Assembly (NCBI GenBank): GCA_023269235.1
Contig: JAHFTW010000001.1
Span: 169,548 to 233,547, forward strand
Source: Thermoplasmata archaeon
Lineage (GTDB): Archaea; Thermoplasmatota; E2; JACPAO01; JAHFTW01
Reading direction: 5' to 3'
DNA length: 64,000 nt
Part shown: positions 16,662 through 26,093 of the stretch, piece by piece
Layout of the letters: each line of letters begins with the position of its first letter
Position numbering within the stretch: the first letter of the stretch is position 1
Notes under the pieces: model-generated
Database searches by the model: none
Told to the model about the DNA's origin: nothing
The model's input: only the letters and a program-made list of their open reading frames with translations
Position numbers and translations under genes: made by a program

Positions 16662-17302
16662 GCGACGGGCTCCGACCGGGCGGGCGCGTCAAAGGGGTTG
16701 TGGTCCCGCAGCCAGGACTCCTCAGGGGGGTCGCGGGTGGGGATGCGGTTGCGGCGCAGCAGGTCGCGCGTCACGGCGAGCGGCAGCCCGACCACGTTGC
16801 TCCAGGGGCCGGCCTGGAGGCGGACCCAGGGGGAGAGCATGGTGTCCTGGATGCCGTAGCCGCCCGCCTTGCCCTGCCACAGGTTCGAGGCCACGTAGCG
16901 GTCCACGACCTCGGCGGGGAGACGGTCCATCAGGACGGCGGTGACGGCGTGCGCCTGGTCCACGGCCTGGCCGTTCCAGCACAGCGCCAGCCCGGTCCAG
17001 ACCTGGTGCGTCGAGCCCGAGAGCAGCGCCAGCCGGGACCGCTCCTCCTCCGGAGTCGCCGCCTTGTCCACGAGATGCTCGCCGACGGCGACCACCGTGT
17101 CCGCGCCAAGGACGTAGTCGCCGGGCCGCGCGCGGCTCGCCGCGAGCGCCTTCTTGCGCGCAATGACCTCGACGGCTTCGCCGATGGAGAGGGCGCGGGG
17201 GGCGACCTCCTCGATGTCCACGCCCTGCACCGCGATGTCGTCGGTGAGGTAGCGCAGCAGCACGGCGCGGCGCGGCGACTTGGAGGCGAGGACGACGGTC
17301 AT
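16658..17302 (-). CDS. maf: Maf family nucleoside triphosphate pyrophosphatase
   Basis: A 214-residue Maf/HAM1-superfamily enzyme that hydrolyses modified or canonical NTPs to NMP and PPi. The signature ASKSPRR is at residues 6-12, ADTVV near 68, SGSTHQVWTG near 95, and the C-terminal WQGKAGGYGIQ region follows. A C-terminal tail of about 20 residues extends beyond the usual end. Its start overlaps the gatE stop by 4 bp, so it is coupled to the amidotransferase genes. Confidence 0.9.
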   Translation of the reverse strand: MTVVLASKSPRRAVLLRYLTDDIAVQGVDIEEVAPRALSIGEAVEVIARKKALAASRARPGDYVLGADTVVAVGEHLVDKAATPEEERSRLALLSGSTHQVWTGLALCWNGQAVDQAHAVTAVLMDRLPAEVVDRYVASNLWQGKAGGYGIQDTMLSPWVRLQAGPWSNVVGLPLAVTRDLLRRNRIPTRDPPEESWLRDHNPFDAPARSEPVA

Positions 17303-19242
17303 GCCATCGCCTTCTCGATGGCGGCGCGCAGCCGCTCGGCAATCAGGGACCCGTCCGCCTTGCCCCGCAGCTCCGCCATGACGGGGCCCATGAGCGGGCC
17401 CTGCGCGGCGAGGCCTTTCTCGCGCACGAAGGAGAGACGGCCGGCGACGACGCGGGCGCAGACGGCGTCCACGGCGGCGGCGTCGGATGAGCCGGCGCCG
17501 GCCTTCGCCGTGGCGGCATCGAGGGAGAGGACAGGCTCGGCGTCGAGGACGACAAGAATCGCCTCAACCGCCTCCTTCGCGAAGCGGCCGGCCTTCACGG
17601 CGGCGGCGACCTCCGGGAGGCGCGGCTCGACGCGGTCCGGATGCTTCAGCGCCGGGAGGAGCTGCAGCAGCATGCGCGCGGCGAGGCTGGCGTCGGCCCC
17701 GGCGGAGACCAGCCCGGTGAACGCGTGGTCGAGGCCGTCGCCGACGAGCTGCTTGGCGATGTCTTGGCTGACCTTGTGCCGGGCGACCAACTGGGCCATT
17801 TTCTCCTCCGGCTTGGCCGGGAGCGACTGGAGCACATGACGCCAGCGTTCGCCCGTCACCCGGATGGGCGGGACGTCGGTCTCCGGGTACATGCGGGCAG
17901 CGCCGGGCATCGGGCGCGTGAAGCGCGTGGAGTCGTCGGGCTGCGCGGCGCGGACCTCCTTGAGGGCGGGGCCGACGGCCTGCTTGGCGCGCGCGGCAAC
18001 GGCGGCGAGGGCGCGGCGGGCCGTGGCTGGCACCTCGACGCAGAGCGCGAAGGCATCATCCTGGCCGCAGGCGAGCGCCTTCCGGACGGCGGTGACCTCG
18101 GCGTCGGTGATGCCGTAGGCCGGCAGTTCGTCGCTGTGGAGGATGCCCTTGACGCCGGCGGCGGTCTTGGCGTGGTCCGCGAGCTCGCGGCCAAGGCGCG
18201 GGGCGTCCTTGCTGGCGCCCTTCAGGAGGCCGGCGAACTTGGGAAGCTTGACGCCCAGGACGACGGTGCCCTTCGGCGCCGCCTGGATGGACTTGGCCTG
18301 CGTGTGCGCGAACGCGGCGGTGACGTCCGTGGAGGGGCCGGCGACGCCGTCGGCGCCGCGGGCGACGAGCGTGGTGCGGACGTGGTGCATCCAGAGCTGG
18401 CGGCGGCACTCGGCCTCGATGACGCGGGCGACGGCGCGCAGGTCTTGGCAGCCCTTGATCTCGACGCGCTCCCCGACGGCGACGCTGACGTTGAGGTCCT
18501 GCCGGATGGTGCCGAGGCCGCGCTTGACGCGCCCCGTCGCGCGCAGAAGGGCGCCGATGCGGGCGGCCGTGCGCTGCGCGTGGGCCGGGTCCCGAATGTC
18601 GGGCGCGGTCGCCACCTCGATGAGAGGGATGCCGAGCCGGTCGAGCGTGTAGGTGACGACGCCGTCCTTCGACTGCTCATCGAGCTTGCGCGCGGAGTCC
18701 TCTTCGACGGCGATGGTCCACACGCCGACGTCCCCGCCCTCGACCTCGAAGGCGCCGCCGGTGGCGACGAGGGCGGTGCGCTGGAAGCCGCCCGTGTTGC
18801 TGCCGTCGATGACGGTCTTGCGCATGACGTGGACCTCCTCGACAGGGCGCGCCTTGGCCAGCCCCGCGAGCGTGAGCGTGACGTCGAGGGCGTCCTGGCT
18901 CATCGCGAGCGGCGGCTCCTCGTCGAGCTCCACGAGGCTGGTCAGCCCCGCGATGGCGAGGTAGCGAAAGCGCAGGCCTTTCGCGGCCTCGGCGCGGGCG
19001 GCGTCGTCCACCTCGCCGCTCTCGCCTCCGGTGGCGCGCAGGCGGCGCTCGACCGCGCCGATGGTCAGCGGGCCGACCTCGTCGGGCTCCACGACGCGGC
19101 TCGGGACGAGCGAGAAGAGCTTCCGGGTGTCGAGCTGCTGGTGGATCTCCAGGCCGCAGCGGAACCCGATCGCGGCCCAGTCGAGCTTGGGCTCGTTGAA
19201 CCAGCGCAGGGCGTCCGGGCCGGTCAGGGGCGCCGTGCTCAC
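17299..19242 (-). CDS. gatE: Glu-tRNA(Gln) amidotransferase subunit E
   Basis: The archaea-specific GatE, 647 residues, recognises misacylated Glu-tRNA(Gln), phosphorylates the glutamate and, with GatD, converts it to Gln-tRNA(Gln). The N-terminal GLEIHQQLDTRKLFS segment and a GatB-like cradle are clear; the C-terminal 180 residues form the helical and YqeY-like tail. The GTG at 19242 overlaps the gatD stop (GTGA), fixing the start; the longer open frame to 20100 is antisense-like noise over gatD. Presence of GatDE implies no dedicated glutaminyl-tRNA synthetase is needed. Confidence 0.95.
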   Translation of the reverse strand: MSTAPLTGPDALRWFNEPKLDWAAIGFRCGLEIHQQLDTRKLFSLVPSRVVEPDEVGPLTIGAVERRLRATGGESGEVDDAARAEAAKGLRFRYLAIAGLTSLVELDEEPPLAMSQDALDVTLTLAGLAKARPVEEVHVMRKTVIDGSNTGGFQRTALVATGGAFEVEGGDVGVWTIAVEEDSARKLDEQSKDGVVTYTLDRLGIPLIEVATAPDIRDPAHAQRTAARIGALLRATGRVKRGLGTIRQDLNVSVAVGERVEIKGCQDLRAVARVIEAECRRQLWMHHVRTTLVARGADGVAGPSTDVTAAFAHTQAKSIQAAPKGTVVLGVKLPKFAGLLKGASKDAPRLGRELADHAKTAAGVKGILHSDELPAYGITDAEVTAVRKALACGQDDAFALCVEVPATARRALAAVAARAKQAVGPALKEVRAAQPDDSTRFTRPMPGAARMYPETDVPPIRVTGERWRHVLQSLPAKPEEKMAQLVARHKVSQDIAKQLVGDGLDHAFTGLVSAGADASLAARMLLQLLPALKHPDRVEPRLPEVAAAVKAGRFAKEAVEAILVVLDAEPVLSLDAATAKAGAGSSDAAAVDAVCARVVAGRLSFVREKGLAAQGPLMGPVMAELRGKADGSLIAERLRAAIEKAMA

Positions 19243-20516
19243 GCCTTGGCCTCCAGGACGCCGAAGGCGCGCAGGTCGGTGGGCGCGTCCATCTCCCCGG
19301 CGAGCGGGGTGAGGAAGAGGCGGCGCACTTCGTCGCGGTCCGAGGTGTGGCCCAGGATCCACATGAGCTTGATGTAGGCGACCTCGGGCAGCATGTCGAA
19401 GGCGGGCAGGACGCCCATCTGCAGCAGGTCGCGGCCTGTCGAGTAGACGTTCATGTTGACGGCGCCGTTGATGCACTGGCTCGCCATAACGACGTGCGCG
19501 CCCCGTGCGATGACCTTCTGGACGCCGGGGAGGACGCGATGGGCGACGTGGCCAAGGCCGGTGCCGACGAGGACCGTGGCCTTGCGCACGACGTCCTCGA
19601 CGTGGTCCGGCCACAGGCCGGGGTAGGAGAGAATCATGCTGACCTCCTCGTCCCAGACGGCGTCGCAGCGCGTCTTGCCCTTCGTCGCCGCGCGGTGCGG
19701 CTGGTCCCACACGACCTGGTCGCCGCGCACGTGGCCGAGGGGCGGGACGTTGACGGACTGGAAGGCGTCGCGGCGGCTCGTGTGCATCTTGCGGACGCGG
19801 GTGGCACGGTGGATGGCGCAGGCGTCGTCCGACGAGCTCGCGTGCATGACGACGACCACCTCGCCGCAGTCGCTGGTGGCGGCCACACGGGCGGCGGCGA
19901 GCAGGTTCTGGCTGGCGTCCGAGCTGGGGCGGTCGCTGCTGCGCTGGCTGCCGACGAGGACGACGGGGCCGGAGAGATCCTGGAGGGCGAAGGCGAGCGC
20001 TGCCGCCGTGTAGCTGAGCGTGTCGGTGCCGTGCGGGATGACGACGCCCTTGGCGCCGTTGTTGAGGTGCCACGCGGCGCGCTCGGCGATCTTGGTCCAA
20101 TGCTCGGGCTGCATGTCCTCGCTGAACATGTTGAGCAGGACCTCGGCGCGGATGTTGCAGAACCCGAACAAATCCGGCGCGGCGGCGGCGAGCTCCTCGG
20201 GGCGCGTCGCGGGGGTGACGCCGCCGGTGCGGTAGTCCACGAAGCTCGCGATGGTGCCGCCGGTGCCGAGGATGGCGATGGTGGGCTTTCTGGGGTCCGT
20301 CGGCGGTTGCGGGAGTCGGCGCTCGACGGGCTTGGCCGTCTCCACCACCTCGACCTTGGCGCCGCCGGCGGCGAGGCCGACGTTGTAGCCGTTGTCGAGC
20401 TTGAGGGTGAGGATGTCGGCGCCGCTGAACGAGTGGCGCGGCATGAGGACGCCCTCGAAGCGGGCGCCGTCGTGCGTCGTCAGTCGGATGCGGTCGCCGG
20501 GCGCGGCCTCGCTCAC
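19239..20516 (-). CDS. gatD: Glu-tRNA(Gln) amidotransferase subunit D (asparaginase-like)
   Basis: The 425-residue glutaminase partner of GatE. A small N-terminal beta domain (residues 1-80) is followed by an L-asparaginase-type domain with the nucleophile motif GTGGTIAS near residue 85, HGTDTLSYTAAAL, and the VLVGSQRSSDRPSSD segment. It generates ammonia for the transamidation step. GTG start at 20516, 26 nt from a minus-strand CCTTTAA box, so gatD-gatE-maf-propeller gene are probably one transcript. Confidence 0.95.
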   Translation of the reverse strand: MSEAAPGDRIRLTTHDGARFEGVLMPRHSFSGADILTLKLDNGYNVGLAAGGAKVEVVETAKPVERRLPQPPTDPRKPTIAILGTGGTIASFVDYRTGGVTPATRPEELAAAAPDLFGFCNIRAEVLLNMFSEDMQPEHWTKIAERAAWHLNNGAKGVVIPHGTDTLSYTAAALAFALQDLSGPVVLVGSQRSSDRPSSDASQNLLAAARVAATSDCGEVVVVMHASSSDDACAIHRATRVRKMHTSRRDAFQSVNVPPLGHVRGDQVVWDQPHRAATKGKTRCDAVWDEEVSMILSYPGLWPDHVEDVVRKATVLVGTGLGHVAHRVLPGVQKVIARGAHVVMASQCINGAVNMNVYSTGRDLLQMGVLPAFDMLPEVAYIKLMWILGHTSDRDEVRRLFLTPLAGEMDAPTDLRAFGVLEAKA

Positions 20517-20538
20517 AGGAAGGGGGACGGTTTGGGAG

Positions 20539-20545
20539 CCTTAAA
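20539..20545 (-). promoter_or_regulatory. TATA-like box for the gatDE operon
   Basis: Minus-strand CCTTTAA about 26 nt before the gatD GTG at 20516, in a 46-bp gap after the upstream thioesterase gene. Confidence 0.55.
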
Positions 20546-20562
20546 GGGGGCGGCGGGCGGCC

Positions 20563-20964
20563 TTACGGCTTCAGGCCCTTCACGAGGTTGAGGAGGCTGC
20601 CGTCGAGCTGGTCGGATTTCTCGATCTTGTAGTCGTACGCGACCTGCACCGTCTTGGCGGTGGCGTACACGACGGCGGTCTTGGCGTCCTTGATCTCGTA
20701 GTCGAAGTCCCACGACTTGCCGCCGATGCGGGCGGTCCACATCTTGACGACCGGCTTCGAGCCCATCTTGATGGGCGCCTTGTAATCAATGGCGGCCATG
20801 GCGAGGATGAAGGGGAAGTCGCGCTCCGACTTGCTGCCGGCGACCTCGGTGAAGAAGCGCATGCGGCAGTGCTCGAGGTAGGTGAGGTAGAGGGCGTTGT
20901 TGACGTGGCCGAGGCCGTCCACGTCGTTGAAGCGCACCTCCATCGCGACCGAGTAGGCGGGCAC
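20563..20964 (-). CDS. Acyl-CoA thioesterase, 4HBT (YbgC/FadM) type
   Basis: A 133-residue hot-dog thioesterase with the catalytic segment DVDGLGHVNNALYL, closer to the canonical DxxGHVNN than its paralogue at 3998-4402. The GTG at 20964 overlaps the stop of the HIT gene by one base (TAGTG), so I reject the much longer open frame upstream. It may remove acyl groups from CoA generated by the beta-oxidation or 2-oxoacid pathways in this window, but no substrate is readable. Confidence 0.86.
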   Translation of the reverse strand: MPAYSVAMEVRFNDVDGLGHVNNALYLTYLEHCRMRFFTEVAGSKSERDFPFILAMAAIDYKAPIKMGSKPVVKMWTARIGGKSWDFDYEIKDAKTAVVYATAKTVQVAYDYKIEKSDQLDGSLLNLVKGLKP

Positions 20965-21449
20965 TAACGGGCCCCCTTGGCGGCTGGCGCGGCGGCGGGG
21001 CGAGGCGGCGCGGCGAGGGCGGTCTGGACCTGCATGGCGAGCTCGTTGAGGTCCTCGGACGACGGCCGGGGCCGGGTCGCGAAGAGGGCGTGGATGGGCC
21101 CGCCTCCGTCGGAGGGCATGCGGGGCACGAGGTGGAGGTGAAGGTGCGGGACCTCCTGGCCGGCGTCGGGACCGTTGTGGATGGCGAGGAGGGCGTCGTC
21201 GGAGTTGACGAGGCCGCACAGGACGGGCCCGAGCTTGCGGGCGGCCAGCATCAGGGCAGCTGCGTCCTCGGGGGAGGCGTCCTCCAGTTTCGCGGCGTGG
21301 CGCTTCGGGACGACCAGGGCGTGGCCCGGCCTCAGCGGGTTGATGTCTAGGAACGCGAAGACCCGCTCGTCCTCGTACAGCTCGGCGCTCGGGAGCTCCC
21401 GCGCCGCGATGCGGCAGAACAGGCAGGCCACGCCGTCCAACTGGGGCAC
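20964..21449 (-). CDS. HIT family nucleotide-binding hydrolase
   Basis: A 161-residue histidine-triad protein. The N-terminal CLFC pair and RIAARELPSAELYED segment are typical of Hint/HINT-type HIT proteins, and the triad HLHLHLVPR lies near residue 103. These enzymes hydrolyse nucleoside phosphoramidates or dinucleoside polyphosphates. The C-terminus is an Ala/Pro-rich tail. It sits between elp3 (7 bp upstream) and the thioesterase (1-bp overlap). GTG start. Confidence 0.9.
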   Translation of the reverse strand: MPQLDGVACLFCRIAARELPSAELYEDERVFAFLDINPLRPGHALVVPKRHAAKLEDASPEDAAALMLAARKLGPVLCGLVNSDDALLAIHNGPDAGQEVPHLHLHLVPRMPSDGGGPIHALFATRPRPSSEDLNELAMQVQTALAAPPRPAAAPAAKGAR

Positions 21450-21455
21450 CGGTTC

Positions 21456-23180
21456 TTAGCGATGCCCGTTGGGTACCGGCCCCGGTGCCCGCCCCTTGGC
21501 GACGTAGGGTCCGAGGTCCGAGTAGCCCCGGGCGCGGTAGTAGGGTTTCACGCCAGGACCCGCGATGACCAGGAGGCGCCCCAGGCCCCATTCCACGAAC
21601 GCGATGCGCTCGGCCTCGGCGAGCAGGCGCGAGCCGAACCCTTGGTGTTGGAAGGAGCCGGCCGCCTCGGGGTCGTCCGAAATGGCGCGGGCGGTGCCGA
21701 AGACCTTCAGTTCGCGGACGAAGGCCGCCCCGTCCGGGTCCTGGGCCTCCGGGCGGTGGGCGAGCGGGCTGACGCGGCGCAGGCGCAGGAACCCCAGCAT
21801 GGCGTCGGCGACGGGGTCCTCGAACGCCAGGAAGCATTCGGTCCCGCCGCCCGCCTCGTAGTCGCGACGGACGAGGATGGCCCGCGTGGGGTCCACGGCC
21901 ACGCCGGCCGCCTCGCGGTGGCCGGCTTCGCGGCAGCGCACGCAGCGGCACGGGGGAAGGCCCAGGCGGGCCATCTCGGCCTGCGCGAACTGGCGCAGGT
22001 TGCTGTTCTGCACGCCCGCCTCGACGTGCGTGGTCGGGATGTCGCGGTCCACGCGCTGGATGCGGCACCACTCCGGGACCTGGGCCTTGATGCGCGCGAC
22101 AACAGACGCCGCGGCGGCTGTGTCGTAGGGGTGGTACTCGCCGCGCTCCCACTGCCGCTTCAGCAACGTCTCGCCTTCTTGGACGACGAGCGTCGGGTAG
22201 ATCTTCAGCATGTCCGGCCGGTAGGCTGCGTCCGAGAACAGGCCGGCTCCGTCGGCAACGTCGGCGGCGGGGTCAGGGTCGAGATGGCCGGGTCCGGTAG
22301 GTCCAGCGCGCGGCCGGGGAAGCCCGGGCATGAGGTGCGCACAGACCTTGAAGCCGGCGTCACGGGCGACCTGGAGCGAACGACGGGACTCCGCAAGCGT
22401 GTGGCCGCGGTGCGTCGCCAGGAGGACGGACTCGTCGAGGGTTTGCAGCCCGACCTCGACGCGGGTCGCGCCGAGGCGGAGCATCTGGTCGATGTGGGGC
22501 TCAAGGCACCAGTCCGGCTTCGTCTCGATGGTGAGCCCGACCAGGCGGCAGGCGGCGGTCTCGTTGGCGCGTTGGAGCTCGGCAAGGCGGCGCGAACGTT
22601 TCGCCGCAGGGAGGAGGGCCCACGAGGCCTCGCGGTCCCACGACCCGTCGCCGGGCCCCGCGTTCAGGCCCGCCGTGATGCCGGCGATGAACCAGTCCTG
22701 GTACGCCAATTCGCGCGCCGGGAACGTGCCGCCTTGGACGACGACATCCACCTTCTCGATGCTGTGGCCGTTGCGGGCAAGCTGCGTCAAACGGCTGCGG
22801 ACGATGCGGTACGGGTCGTAGGCGAACTCGATGGCGCGCATCGTGCTCGGCTCGAACCCCGTGTAGCTCTGCGGCACGCCCACGTCCGGGCCGCCGGGGC
22901 AGAACGTGCACTTGCCGTGCGGGCACGCCGCCGGGCTCGACATCACCGCGACGACGGCGACGCCGCTGCGGCTCCGGACCGGTTTCGTGCGCCACAGCGG
23001 CAACAACCGCCGGCTCTCCTCGGGCCCCATCGCCTCCGCCAGGTCCGCGTCCGAGGGCAGCGCGATGCCCAGCTCCCGGGCGACGCGGTGCTTGAGCTGC
23101 TGCCACGCCTCCTTCGTCGTCGCCCCCTCGGCGGCCACCAGCTCGCGCAGGCGCGCGGCCGCAGGCTGGAGGGGCTCCAT
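21456..23180 (-). CDS. elp3: Elp3-family tRNA U34 carboxymethyltransferase (radical SAM + GNAT)
   Basis: A 574-residue archaeal Elp3. The radical SAM cluster motif is CPHGKCTFCPGG, followed by QSYTGFEPSTMRA; the C-terminal GNAT domain (about residues 440-574) includes QHQGFGSRLLAEAE. Archaeal Elp3 works alone to install carboxymethyl on wobble uridine of tRNAs. The ATG at 23180 gives normal length. Around 22255-22320 the usual short loop after LMPGLP is replaced by a Pro/Gly/Asp-rich stretch about 12 residues longer than expected before FSDAAYRPDMLKIYP. Probably first gene of an elp3-HIT-thioesterase set. Confidence 0.93.
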   Translation of the reverse strand: MEPLQPAAARLRELVAAEGATTKEAWQQLKHRVARELGIALPSDADLAEAMGPEESRRLLPLWRTKPVRSRSGVAVVAVMSSPAACPHGKCTFCPGGPDVGVPQSYTGFEPSTMRAIEFAYDPYRIVRSRLTQLARNGHSIEKVDVVVQGGTFPARELAYQDWFIAGITAGLNAGPGDGSWDREASWALLPAAKRSRRLAELQRANETAACRLVGLTIETKPDWCLEPHIDQMLRLGATRVEVGLQTLDESVLLATHRGHTLAESRRSLQVARDAGFKVCAHLMPGLPRPRAGPTGPGHLDPDPAADVADGAGLFSDAAYRPDMLKIYPTLVVQEGETLLKRQWERGEYHPYDTAAAASVVARIKAQVPEWCRIQRVDRDIPTTHVEAGVQNSNLRQFAQAEMARLGLPPCRCVRCREAGHREAAGVAVDPTRAILVRRDYEAGGGTECFLAFEDPVADAMLGFLRLRRVSPLAHRPEAQDPDGAAFVRELKVFGTARAISDDPEAAGSFQHQGFGSRLLAEAERIAFVEWGLGRLLVIAGPGVKPYYRARGYSDLGPYVAKGRAPGPVPNGHR

Positions 23181-23206
23181 GCGGCGTCCACCGGGTCCCG
23201 GGACTT

Positions 23207-24673
23207 CTAGTTGCGCCAGGTGCTGGGCAGGAACACCAGCAGGCCCGCGAAGATCTCGAGACGCCCGAGCCACATGAGCGCCGTCAGGACGCTCTGCGCG
23301 GGAAGATGGAGGTGGGCATAGCCGTCCACGGCCGCGAGAGGCCCGAACCCGAACGCGACGTTGCCGAGCGCCGCGACGGCGCCCGAGGCGGCGTCGGCGA
23401 GCGACAGCGTCGGCTCTAGCACCGCGAGCAGGCCCGTGCCAAGAATCCACGCGGTGACGAACGTGAAGAAGAACGCGATGATGGCGAGGACCGACTCTTC
23501 GGGGACGACGCGGCCGCCGATGCGCAGCGGGATGACGGCCTTCGGATGGAGGAGGCGGCGCAGCTCCCGCCCGATGCTCTTGAGGAGCGCCAGGGCGCGG
23601 TAGGAGGTGAGGCCGCCCGAGGGGGAGGCGACCATGCCGCCGGTGACGGCGCTGAGGACAAGCACGAGGCCCGCCGCCGCGGGGAGCGCGGGCGTCGAGG
23701 GCCCGCCAGCGCCGGTCGCCACGCCCACCGCGGCCGCGATGGCGCGCATCGGGTCGTCGTTCCACGTGAGGGCGCCGACCGCGACGACTGCGGCCACCAG
23801 GGTCGCGACGAAGAAGCGCACCTCCGGGTTGGCGCCGAGGGTCTTGAGGGCGTGGCGGCGCGCGAGCAGGATGGCCACGGGCAGGTTGAGGGCGCCTGCG
23901 ATCATCATCGCGGCGCGCAGGCCGGCGAGGACCGGGTCGTCGGGGAAGAGGACCGCGCCGTGCAGGGTGAAGGCGCCGTTGCCGTACGCCGCGAAGGTCT
24001 GCGTCAGCGACTCCAGCAGCCCCTCAACTCCGTTGAGGCCGTGGCGCCACGACAAGGCGAGGTCGAGCAAGGTCGCGAAGGCGAGCGTGACGACGATGTA
24101 CACGCCGCCCACCGACTGGGCCACCTCGGCGAGGCGCCACCGGGCGCGGGCGGGGCCCATCCACTGCAGGCCGCCGTGCGTGAGGCGCGCCAGGAGCGAG
24201 ATGGAGAGGACCGTGACCGCGAGGCCGCCTAGCCATTGCAGGAGCGAGCGCCAGAGTAGGGCCGAGCGGGGCACCGCGTCCACATGGGCGAGGGCCGTGA
24301 TGCCGGTCCCCGTGAGGCCGCTCATCGCCTCGAAGAGGGAGGGCACGGGGCCGAGAAGGCGCAGGAGAAGGAACGGGGTCGCGGCGATGATGGCGGCGGC
24401 GAGCCATCCGAGGGCGACGCCGATGTAGCCTTCGCGGTCCGAAAACTCCGCGCTGACGCCGCCCGCGACGACGCGCAGCGGGAGCCAAAGGGCCGCGGCG
24501 AGGGCCGCGCACAGGCCGAAGGCGAGGAAGGTGGAGGGCAGGTCGAAGGCGCCCAGGACGTGGCGGTTCCACGGGTCGAGCGCGAGGCTGGCCGCCATGG
24601 GCACGAGAAGCGCGAGCCCGGTGAGGCGCACGGCGGTGCCGACGGCGTGGGCGACGCGCACGACGCGGATCAC
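23207..24673 (-). CDS. trkH: Trk-type potassium uptake channel subunit TrkH
   Basis: A 488-residue polytopic membrane protein of the TrkH/KtrB superfamily. Four pore-like repeats are recognisable: GLTGTGIT, AYGNGAFT, GVATGAGGPST and ALGNVAFGFG, though the third and fourth filters are degenerate. It forms the K+ translocation path and pairs with the RCK protein encoded immediately upstream, whose stop overlaps this start (ATGA). Gly/Ala-rich membrane segments match the neighbours' composition. Confidence 0.92.
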   Translation of the reverse strand: MIRVVRVAHAVGTAVRLTGLALLVPMAASLALDPWNRHVLGAFDLPSTFLAFGLCAALAAALWLPLRVVAGGVSAEFSDREGYIGVALGWLAAAIIAATPFLLLRLLGPVPSLFEAMSGLTGTGITALAHVDAVPRSALLWRSLLQWLGGLAVTVLSISLLARLTHGGLQWMGPARARWRLAEVAQSVGGVYIVVTLAFATLLDLALSWRHGLNGVEGLLESLTQTFAAYGNGAFTLHGAVLFPDDPVLAGLRAAMMIAGALNLPVAILLARRHALKTLGANPEVRFFVATLVAAVVAVGALTWNDDPMRAIAAAVGVATGAGGPSTPALPAAAGLVLVLSAVTGGMVASPSGGLTSYRALALLKSIGRELRRLLHPKAVIPLRIGGRVVPEESVLAIIAFFFTFVTAWILGTGLLAVLEPTLSLADAASGAVAALGNVAFGFGPLAAVDGYAHLHLPAQSVLTALMWLGRLEIFAGLLVFLPSTWRN

Positions 24674-26016
24674 GCGAAGAGGGCCTCCAAGGCCTCGGCG
24701 GACTCGTGCAGGCTGAAGGCGATCACGGTGTCGCCGGCCTCGACCGCGTCCTCGCCGCGCGGCAGGACGACCTGCTCGCCGCGCACGATGGCGGCCAGCA
24801 TCGAGGTGTCGGGGAGGTCGAGGGCGCGCACTTTCTGGCCGACGGCCTTGGCGCCGTCGCGCACGGTGAGGACCATGAGGCGCTCGCCGCCCGTGTTCTG
24901 CAGGGCGACCTCCTCGGCGCCGCCATGCACCTGCTTGAGGACCGCGCCCACGGTGGTAAGGCGGGGGGCCACGACGAGGTCGATGCCGAGGTTCTCGAGG
25001 ATGGGCTTCAGTTCGGGCTGGTTAATCATCGCGGCGGTGAGGTTGACGCCGAGTTCGCGCGCGATGAGGGCGCCAAGCACGTTGTACTCCTCGACCTTGG
25101 TGCACCCGACGAAGGCGTCGAAGGTGTCCACGTTCTCCTGGATGAGGACCTTGCGGTCGGTGACGTCGCCGGTGACGACGAGGGTGCGCTGCAGGTGCTC
25201 GCCGGCCTCGCGCGCCTTCACGGGATCCTTCTCCACCAGCACGACGTCGCGCTTCGACTGCTCAAGGAGGCGGGCGAGCTGGACGCCGATGCGGGTGGCG
25301 CCCGCGATCATGACGCGCCGGATCTCGCCCCGCGGGCGGACTTGGCGCGCCTTGCCGATGTAGGCCTCCACGTCCTTGAGGACGTCGAGCGAGGTGAGCG
25401 CCATGAGCATCCGGTCGCCGGCCTGCATGCGCAGGTGCGGGCGGGGGAGGAGAACCTCCTCGCCGCGGTAGATCGCGAAGAGGTGGAAGCCGGGCGGGGG
25501 CTCGACCTCGTCCAGGCGCTTGCCGACGACGAAGGCGGCCTCCGCGACGCGGCCCTCCGCGACGAAGACCTTGCCCTGCGCGAAGACGTCCGCCGCGACC
25601 AGGCTGGGTTGGTTCAAGATGCGCTTGATGCGGATGGCGGCCACCAGTTCGGGGCAGACCGCCGCGTCGATGCCGATGGACTTGTACTCGTCCGAGTCGG
25701 GGACGTTGAGGTAGTCGCTGGAGTGGATGCGGGCGACCGTGCGGGCGACGCCGCGGCTCTTGGCGATGGAGGCCGCGAGCATGTTCACCTCGTCGTCGCC
25801 GGTGAGGGCGAGGAAGAGCTGCGCCTCGCCGACGCGGGCCTCCTCCAGGACGCCGCGCGCGGCCAGGTTGCCCTGGATGGCGGTGACGTCAAGGTCCTGC
25901 AGCCGCTCGACGCGGTCGGTGCGGGGGTCCACGACCGTGACGGTGTGCCCCTCCTCGCGCAAGGCCCGGGCGACGTAATAGCCCACCTCGCCGGCACCTC
26001 CGACGATGACGTACAC
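24670..26016 (-). CDS. trkA: TrkA potassium uptake regulator (two RCK domains)
   Basis: A 448-residue cytoplasmic gating protein with two RCK_N Rossmann domains. The first begins at residue 3 with VIVGGAGEVGYYVA, the second near residue 235 with VMIAGATRIGVQLA; each is followed by a RCK_C domain. The second dinucleotide loop lacks the canonical GxGxxG, so nucleotide binding may be asymmetric. GTG start at 26016 lies 27 nt from a minus-strand CCTTAACC box. Coupled to trkH by ATGA overlap. Confidence 0.93.
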   Translation of the reverse strand: MYVIVGGAGEVGYYVARALREEGHTVTVVDPRTDRVERLQDLDVTAIQGNLAARGVLEEARVGEAQLFLALTGDDEVNMLAASIAKSRGVARTVARIHSSDYLNVPDSDEYKSIGIDAAVCPELVAAIRIKRILNQPSLVAADVFAQGKVFVAEGRVAEAAFVVGKRLDEVEPPPGFHLFAIYRGEEVLLPRPHLRMQAGDRMLMALTSLDVLKDVEAYIGKARQVRPRGEIRRVMIAGATRIGVQLARLLEQSKRDVVLVEKDPVKAREAGEHLQRTLVVTGDVTDRKVLIQENVDTFDAFVGCTKVEEYNVLGALIARELGVNLTAAMINQPELKPILENLGIDLVVAPRLTTVGAVLKQVHGGAEEVALQNTGGERLMVLTVRDGAKAVGQKVRALDLPDTSMLAAIVRGEQVVLPRGEDAVEAGDTVIAFSLHESAEALEALFA

Positions 26017-26039
26017 GGGAGAAGCGACGAAGGGGCTCA

Positions 26040-26047
26040 GGTTAAGG
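26040..26047 (-). promoter_or_regulatory. TATA-like box for trkAH
   Basis: Minus-strand CCTTAACC about 27 nt before the trkA GTG at 26016, consistent with leaderless transcription. Confidence 0.55.
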
Positions 26048-26093
26048 AAATCGGTGGCGACCTCTACTTAAGCCAACGGGAGGAAGGGCGCCC

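Noticed and set aside
17299-20100. A 933-residue protein extending gatE upstream through gatD
   Set aside because: The extra N-terminal 280 residues are Arg/Pro-rich frame noise over gatD; the GTGA overlap at 19239-19242 gives the standard GatE N-terminus.
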